Below, one piece after another: positions 6,446 through 10,251 of a stretch of 10,251 bases of DNA. Each line of letters opens with the position of its first letter. Position 1 is the stretch's first letter. A program made the position numbers and the translations under genes. The notes below the pieces were generated by a model. It made no database searches and was not told the origin of the DNA. It saw only the letters and a program-made list of their open reading frames with translations. The stretch comes from CAZAMT01 sp964486145 (GTDB lineage Bacteria; Bacteroidota; Bacteroidia; Bacteroidales; JAAAOM01): contig CAZAMT010000137.1 in assembly GCA_964486145.1 (NCBI GenBank), positions 1 through 10,251 on the forward strand, in the 5' to 3' direction.

Positions 6446-8134
6446 CTACTTGATTTCCCGAATCTCAACATCTTTAAACCAAATTTTATTTTCTGAATTT
6501 TTATGCAATTGCAGTGCAATATGCCCGTTCAATCCAACATCATGCTTTTTATGCACTTTATCATCCAAAACCCCTGCCCCATCATAATCCGATACAACCA
6601 CGTTGTTTACAATGGTTTTTACGCGGGTCCCGCGGCAAATAATGGTCATGTCATTCCATCCGGTTTCCTCGTTCTCATAATAAAAAATGACTCTCTTAGG
6701 CGCGTGTGCTTCCTTGTTGATTTTCCAGTTGGGCAGGGAAGGGTTAATCCATCGTTTCACCCCCCGGGTTTCGTCGTATATTAAACCATTTCGCCATGGG
6801 TTGGCCGGGTCAATATCAACCTGCGGTCCATCCAGCCAACCGGCTTTCCCGTTGTCATCCACCACCGCTTCTTCATCGTAACGGCTGCGGATCTGAACTC
6901 CTGAATTCCCGCTATTTTCACGAGAAACCTTAAACTTTAAACGCAATTCAAAATCGTCATATTCCTTTTCATGCATCAGCCATACATAACCATGATCGTT
7001 GCTACCAATTGAATTACATGAAATCGCACTTTTATTCTCATCAACCGACCAGAATGCTTTTCCTTTTTCTTCATCCTGGCATTTTACCTGCCAGCCCGTG
7101 AGATTTTCGCCATTAAAAAGTTTTTCCCAGTTATGGTTAGCCGAGAAAACCTCGATGGAGGTCAGGTTGCCTCCTCCTCTATTGGGGCTTCCCGCGGCGA
7201 TGTATATATTATTTTCATGTAAAATCGCGCTACTGCCGTGCCTGCCGATATAAAGCGGGGCCAATTGTGTCCACTTTCCCGTGGTAATATCGAGGCTTTG
7301 GGTTTGGTTGTAGGCCTGGGCCTGGCTACCTTCACCGCCCATGTACACCAGCTTATTGCCAATATTTACCATTCCTCCTGCCGCTGTAGGGACCGGCAAT
7401 TGCTCTTTCATCGTGTACCATCTCTCTTCTTTAAAATCGTAATAATCAACCTGTGGAATAACAGCACTGAAAAAGGCTGCAAAATTATCAGGATGATGTA
7501 CACTGGTGTTGCGGCCACCCACGCAATACAGTTTATCATCAACAACAATGGCCGGGAAATGGTCGCGAACGTGGGGCGCATCGGTAAGGGTTTCCCATCG
7601 ACCGGTTTTCAGGTCGTAGCTGTCGAAATAGTTCGTAGTGCCGCTATAATGCCCGAATTTTATACCTCCAACCATGTAGATTTTATCGTTGTAAAGAACC
7701 GCACCGGCGCCTCCCCTGCGCCTGTTTTCAGGGATTTCAGGGCCTTCTTCCCAGGTATCAGTTTCAGGATAATAAATCCAGATATTTTTCATGGGAGGTT
7801 CCTTGGGATAACCTCCTGTCATGGCCCCGATCAAATAAATGGCTTTTTTGTGCACTACTCCTTGAAAATGATGAATTTCCATGGGCGATTTGCCCTTAAC
7901 TTCCCAGGTATTTGTATTGGGATCAAAAACATTTACCGGGTTGACACCCCGGCCGCCCAACAGGTAAAATTTACCCTTGTATTCCACAAAGGTATTCTCA
8001 TGCCTCCCGGTTACATCACCTTCGGTTTTTGTTTCGATTTTTGTCCAGCGATAACCACTTAATTCGGCAGGTTGGGCAGTACCGGCCAATAATGTAGAAA
8101 AAAGAATAACGAATGTAAGAAGTAAGTTTTTCAT
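6446..8134 (-). CDS. Secreted Kelch propeller-DUF1080 fusion protein
   Basis: A 562-residue exported protein. Residues 1-20 are a signal peptide ending in AGTA-Q. Residues about 44-331 contain six Kelch repeats, each with a hydrophobic strand before a glycine pair or its variant: KFYLLGG (55-61), AIYLIGA (98-104), KIYMVGG (151-157), KLYCVGG (201-207), KLVYMGG (261-267), NIYIAAG (309-315), with the usual W about 15-20 residues later. Residues 335-562 form a DUF1080 domain (PF06439, 3-keto-disaccharide hydrolase family, concanavalin-like fold): WEKLFNGENLTGWQV (336-350), DFELRLKFKV (394-403), NSGVQIRSR (410-418), GPQVDIDP (436-443), WNDMTIICRG (493-502), GHIALQLH (537-544). It may bind or cleave an oxidised or ordinary sugar substrate. 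The Kelch part lacks visible galactose-oxidase copper ligands, so I read it as a binding or structural propeller. It is the first gene of a likely three-gene unit. Confidence 0.88.
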   Translation of the reverse strand: MKNLLLTFVILFSTLLAGTAQPAELSGYRWTKIETKTEGDVTGRHENTFVEYKGKFYLLGGRGVNPVNVFDPNTNTWEVKGKSPMEIHHFQGVVHKKAIYLIGAMTGGYPKEPPMKNIWIYYPETDTWEEGPEIPENRRRGGAGAVLYNDKIYMVGGIKFGHYSGTTNYFDSYDLKTGRWETLTDAPHVRDHFPAIVVDDKLYCVGGRNTSVHHPDNFAAFFSAVIPQVDYYDFKEERWYTMKEQLPVPTAAGGMVNIGNKLVYMGGEGSQAQAYNQTQSLDITTGKWTQLAPLYIGRHGSSAILHENNIYIAAGSPNRGGGNLTSIEVFSANHNWEKLFNGENLTGWQVKCQDEEKGKAFWSVDENKSAISCNSIGSNDHGYVWLMHEKEYDDFELRLKFKVSRENSGNSGVQIRSRYDEEAVVDDNGKAGWLDGPQVDIDPANPWRNGLIYDETRGVKRWINPSLPNWKINKEAHAPKRVIFYYENEETGWNDMTIICRGTRVKTIVNNVVVSDYDGAGVLDDKVHKKHDVGLNGHIALQLHKNSENKIWFKDVEIREIK

Positions 8135-8162
8135 GGTATTTTTTAAATCGTTCTTTCCTTTG

Positions 8163-8194
8163 TAAATATATAAAAATATTTTTTTGTATACAAA
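8163..8194 (-). promoter_or_regulatory. Promoter of the Kelch-DUF1080 gene
   Basis: On the minus strand TTTG (8194-8191) is followed after exactly 20 bases by TATATTTA (8170-8163), seven of eight bases of TAnnTTTG-type -7 boxes. This is the best-spaced promoter in the window. Transcription would start near 8158, giving a leader of about 24 bases to the ATG at 8134. It likely drives the Kelch-DUF1080 gene and the lipoprotein gene. Confidence 0.6.
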
Positions 8195-8195
8195 A
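8182..8195. promoter_or_regulatory. 14 bp palindrome over the -33 box
   Basis: TTTTGTATACAAAA is a perfect palindrome that contains the predicted -33 TTTG of the Kelch-DUF1080 promoter. That position suits an operator whose protein blocks or recruits RNA polymerase. It differs from the CAAACGTTTG operator of the permease gene, so a different regulator may act here. In very AT-rich DNA part of such symmetry can arise by chance. Confidence 0.4.
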
Positions 8196-8510
8196 TACAG
8201 TATTTAAAAAACTGCCATATAACCAATCTTTATACTTTTACAAAGTCTTTTTTTTACCAGTTGTCGTAAAGCGCTTTTTAACCACAGGAAACCCGTAGCG
8301 CTCAGCCAGAGTTGAAGATGAGTAAACCCGTTCATGAGTCAAAACTGCAAGGCTGTATAAACCATTCAATGAAAACGCGTTACTGAAGGCTAATATGAAA
8401 CAAGCATGATAAAAATAACTTCGCGAAATGTTCTCACTGGCGATAGCGAGTAATTAATAACACACAGCCAGTGTTTTACATGGTAAAACCTATTCCGTTT
8501 TTTTACCAAA
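8196..8510. other. Intergenic region with palindromes and hairpins
   Basis: I see no gene here. It holds AAAGCGCTTT (8268-8277, the form of a LacI/CcpA-type site), a second AGCGCT (8297-8302), AACGCGTT (8374-8381) and TTCGCGAA (8420-8427), all perfect palindromes. Near the esterase stop are overlapping inverted repeats: CACTGGC (8435-8441) with GCCAGTG (8467-8473); GTTTTAC (8473-8479) with GTAAAAC (8483-8489); and GGTAAAA (8482-8488) with TTTTACC (8501-8507). The last two cannot form at once. They lie just after the esterase stop on the minus strand and could end or stabilise its transcript, but no clear U-run follows on that strand. Confidence 0.4.
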
Positions 8511-9986
8511 TCATTCTTCAAACCTTGTAGCATCTTCCCAGTCATCTGTTCGAAACGAAGGTGCCGGAAGTAAATTGGTATCATATAATGTTCCTGTCAC
8601 CCAATTTCGCCACGCATATCGCACGGCAACCGGATTTGGCACGCGATCACTCTTTACCTGCACCATTTTTCTGTTGACAATCCAGGCTTCAGCCGGGTAA
8701 AAAACCTTATTTTCGCCTGCAATTTCGAAATCTTTCAACACATCAAATGCAAAAACACCATTTTCGGCATTTTTGAAGCTAAGAATGATGCTGCCGTCTT
8801 TAACTTCATGACTGCTGTATACAGGGGATGCGCCATCAATGCTTTTCATTCCGTAGGTTTGGTTGAGCGCATTGAACAATAACCGGTCAGCCACTTCTTT
8901 CTTTTTGGGAGGATGAATGCAGTAATCATCGCCAATATCCATAGTAATTGCAATTCCCGAATTTGGAATACGATCCAGGCACTCCAGTTGTGCCTCCCGC
9001 ATAAAAGCAGAATTATCAATTGTTTGAAAGGGAAAGTTATTACCATACATAAAGGGTGCTATTTGGACGTAGTAAAACGGAAATTCCCCCATATTCCATC
9101 GGTTACGCCAATCCTGCACCATTGCCGGAAATAAATCCTTGTATTGTTCCGGTTGCTTCCGGTTCGATTCTCCCTGATACCACAAGGCTCCTTTTATTGA
9201 AAACGGAACGAGCGGATGGATCATGGCATTGAACAACGCGGTAGGAATGTGATTTGTACCTTTCTCTATATCCACATCATCAAGGTTTACTTCCTGGAAA
9301 CCGGTTATTACTTCTTTGCTTATCCATGCCTGCACGGAACTGCCTCCCCATGATGTATGGATCATTCCCACGGGTACATCCAGAATTTCCTGTAATTGCT
9401 GACCGAAAAAATAGGCAACCGCACTGAAATCTGCTACATTATTTGGAGAAGCACTCTGCCATGCCGTATATTCTTCCAAATCTTTTGCCGGTGTTTTGCT
9501 TCCCGTTCGGTGCACTGTAAACAAACGAAGATTGGGATTAGCTGACTTTGCCGTAGCCATTGGACCGCCAAAGGTTGGTTGCCCGCTATACCCATTCAAT
9601 GGTTGCTGCATATTGGACTGCCCGGAGCACAGCCACACTTCGCCAAATAAAACGTTACTGAGCATCACCTCTTCCCCGCTGTCGTTTATTCTGATTGTTT
9701 GAGGTTCCTTACTGCCCGTTGTTTTTAGTTGAGCTTTCCATGCTCCGTTGGCATCTGCTTTTGCATTGACAGGATCACCAATCCATGAAGCTGAAATTGT
9801 TATTTTTTCCCCGGGATCGGCCCATCCCCAAATCGTTACAGTTGCGTTACGCTGCAGCACCATATCGGATGAAATGATAGCCGGGAGGTCAATAGCAATG
9901 CTGTTTGCTGATAGCAAAAGGCCGATAATTGCTGTTAAAAAAAAGTACCTGATTGTTTTGTTCATACGGTTATTTTTTTTGGTCAT
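8511..9986 (-). CDS. Secreted sialate O-acetylesterase-type esterase
   Basis: A 491-residue exported esterase of the SGNH-like SASA family (PF03629). A signal peptide covers roughly residues 8-32 (hydrophobic FFLTAIIGLLLSANS). A short beta domain follows (LPAIISSDMVLQRNATVTIWG, 34-54, is the classic family opening). The catalytic core starts at GEVWLCSGQSNMQ (115-127) with S124 as nucleophile, then GMIHTSWGGSSVQAW (207-221), GALWYQGESN (266-275), and DIGDDYCIHPPKK (350-362) with H358 and D353 or D350 completing the active site. It probably removes acetyl groups from sugars in the periplasm. Sialic acid genes are absent, so the natural substrate may be an acetylated plant or algal glycan. M8 (9965) is an equally good start and gives a more normal signal peptide. 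A 376 bp gap separates it from the next gene, so it is probably a separate transcript. Confidence 0.92.
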   Translation of the reverse strand: MTKKNNRMNKTIRYFFLTAIIGLLLSANSIAIDLPAIISSDMVLQRNATVTIWGWADPGEKITISASWIGDPVNAKADANGAWKAQLKTTGSKEPQTIRINDSGEEVMLSNVLFGEVWLCSGQSNMQQPLNGYSGQPTFGGPMATAKSANPNLRLFTVHRTGSKTPAKDLEEYTAWQSASPNNVADFSAVAYFFGQQLQEILDVPVGMIHTSWGGSSVQAWISKEVITGFQEVNLDDVDIEKGTNHIPTALFNAMIHPLVPFSIKGALWYQGESNRKQPEQYKDLFPAMVQDWRNRWNMGEFPFYYVQIAPFMYGNNFPFQTIDNSAFMREAQLECLDRIPNSGIAITMDIGDDYCIHPPKKKEVADRLLFNALNQTYGMKSIDGASPVYSSHEVKDGSIILSFKNAENGVFAFDVLKDFEIAGENKVFYPAEAWIVNRKMVQVKSDRVPNPVAVRYAWRNWVTGTLYDTNLLPAPSFRTDDWEDATRFEE

Positions 9987-10022
9987 AATGGATTTAAGAT
10001 TTGTTAATAATTGAAACAGATT

Positions 10023-10035
10023 TCCGATAATCGGA
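10023..10035. repeat. Palindrome TCCGAT-A-ATCGGA
   Basis: A perfect 6 bp inverted repeat around a single base. It lies in a 20 bp segment (10021-10040) that is absent between the matching blocks of the left flanking repeat, so it looks like an insertion into the right copy or a deletion from the left. Confidence 0.6.
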
Positions 10036-10106
10036 GTTGGCTATCCGCCGGTTGTCGGACAATTTATTTGATTTAATACCGGGACACACCACAAATATGA
10101 TTACCC

Positions 10107-10120
10107 CCGATAGCTATCGG
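10107..10120. repeat. 14 bp perfect palindrome CCGATAGCTATCGG
   Basis: A perfect palindrome sharing the CCGAT/ATCGG arms of the one at 10023-10035. It too falls where the right flanking repeat is about 15 bases longer than the left. It could be a highly iterated genomic palindrome or a protein-binding site. Confidence 0.6.
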
Positions 10121-10161
10121 AGATGTACCCAATATTAGGCATAGTCACAATTTTTAAACAG

Positions 10162-10236
10162 ATGGTAACAGAATGTCCAGCATGTAAATGTAAAAATTGG
10201 TCAATAAAAGTACAAAATCCAGGGGAATTTATGTAG
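10162..10236 (+). other. Possible broken zinc-ribbon reading frame at window edge
   Basis: From the ATG at 10162 the frame reads MVTECPACKCKNWSIK and reaches a TAG at 10234 after 24 codons; it then stays open as KRYVY to the end of the window. The CPxC spacing followed by K/N residues and a later KRY resembles the N-terminal zinc ribbon of some insertion-sequence transposases (CPxC...K...RYxCxxC). It starts inside the outer end of the right flanking repeat. The stop codon and the window edge make this weak; it may be chance. Confidence 0.2.
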
Positions 10237-10251
10237 AAAAGGTATGTTTAT

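Larger units (their letters stand above)
10012..10164 (-). repeat. Right copy of the diverged inverted flanking repeat
   Basis: The reverse complement of this stretch aligns with 37-185. Its blocks are 10164-10146 (18 of 19 bases identical), a weaker 21 base extension, AATCAT (10102-10097) and neighbours, then about 10087-10041 ending in TTGTCCGACAA and GGCGGAT, and finally TCTGTTTCA (10020-10012). Order and orientation match the left copy, so the two copies point inward at each other across about 9.8 kb. It ends 25 bases upstream of the esterase start, so it may also supply that gene's promoter, although I see no good -7 box in it. Confidence 0.6.

Noticed and set aside
7238..8062. Long plus-strand open frame (274 codons) opposite the Kelch-DUF1080 gene
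   Set aside because: It is antisense to a clear protein with recognisable domains, and its translation shows no family motif. It is a codon-bias shadow.
8355..8402. Short plus-strand stretch reading LYKPFNENALLKANMKQA before a stop, like a protein C-terminus
   Set aside because: It is short, has no start or upstream continuation in frame, and I do not recognise the family; it may be chance.

Overview
The window looks like a piece of a Bacteroidota chromosome, probably from a free-living or marine polysaccharide degrader of the Marinilabiliales/Prolixibacteraceae type. That placement is an inference from moderately AT-rich DNA, weak Shine-Dalgarno sites, promoter boxes of the Bacteroidota type (TAnnTTTG with an upstream TTTG), and the protein families present. 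All seven intact genes lie on the minus strand, so the locus reads from right to left. I see no credible intact gene on the plus strand and no tRNA, rRNA or CRISPR array.

Right half, 9986 to 3594: a secreted sialate O-acetylesterase-type esterase; a 376 bp gap rich in palindromes; a secreted Kelch propeller fused to a DUF1080 (3-keto-disaccharide hydrolase family) domain; a lipoprotein with a carbohydrate-binding-like beta-sandwich; and a secreted DUF5060 glycoside hydrolase. The last three are closely spaced, and good promoter candidates precede the Kelch gene and the hydrolase. Together they look like a set that removes acyl groups from, binds and cuts a glycan outside the cytoplasm. No SusC/SusD pair is present.

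Left half, 3266 to 190: a LacI-family regulator, a ten-helix DMT-superfamily permease and a ribokinase closely resembling E. coli RbsK. The permease stop and ribokinase start are two bases apart. A 22 bp near-palindrome with core CAAACGTTTG lies just upstream of the permease and is the likely operator. This half is a pentose (probably ribose) import and phosphorylation unit.

Between the halves, 3374-3542 holds the broken remains of a CIA30-family gene. At the two ends of the window (37-185 and 10012-10164), diverged inverted repeats of about 150 bp face each other across the whole gene cluster. The right copy carries two extra palindromes built on CCGAT/ATCGG that the left copy lacks. These flanks, the CIA30 relic and a possible broken zinc-ribbon reading frame at the right edge suggest past rearrangement or mobile-element activity. 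I do not see an obviously new defence or signalling system.
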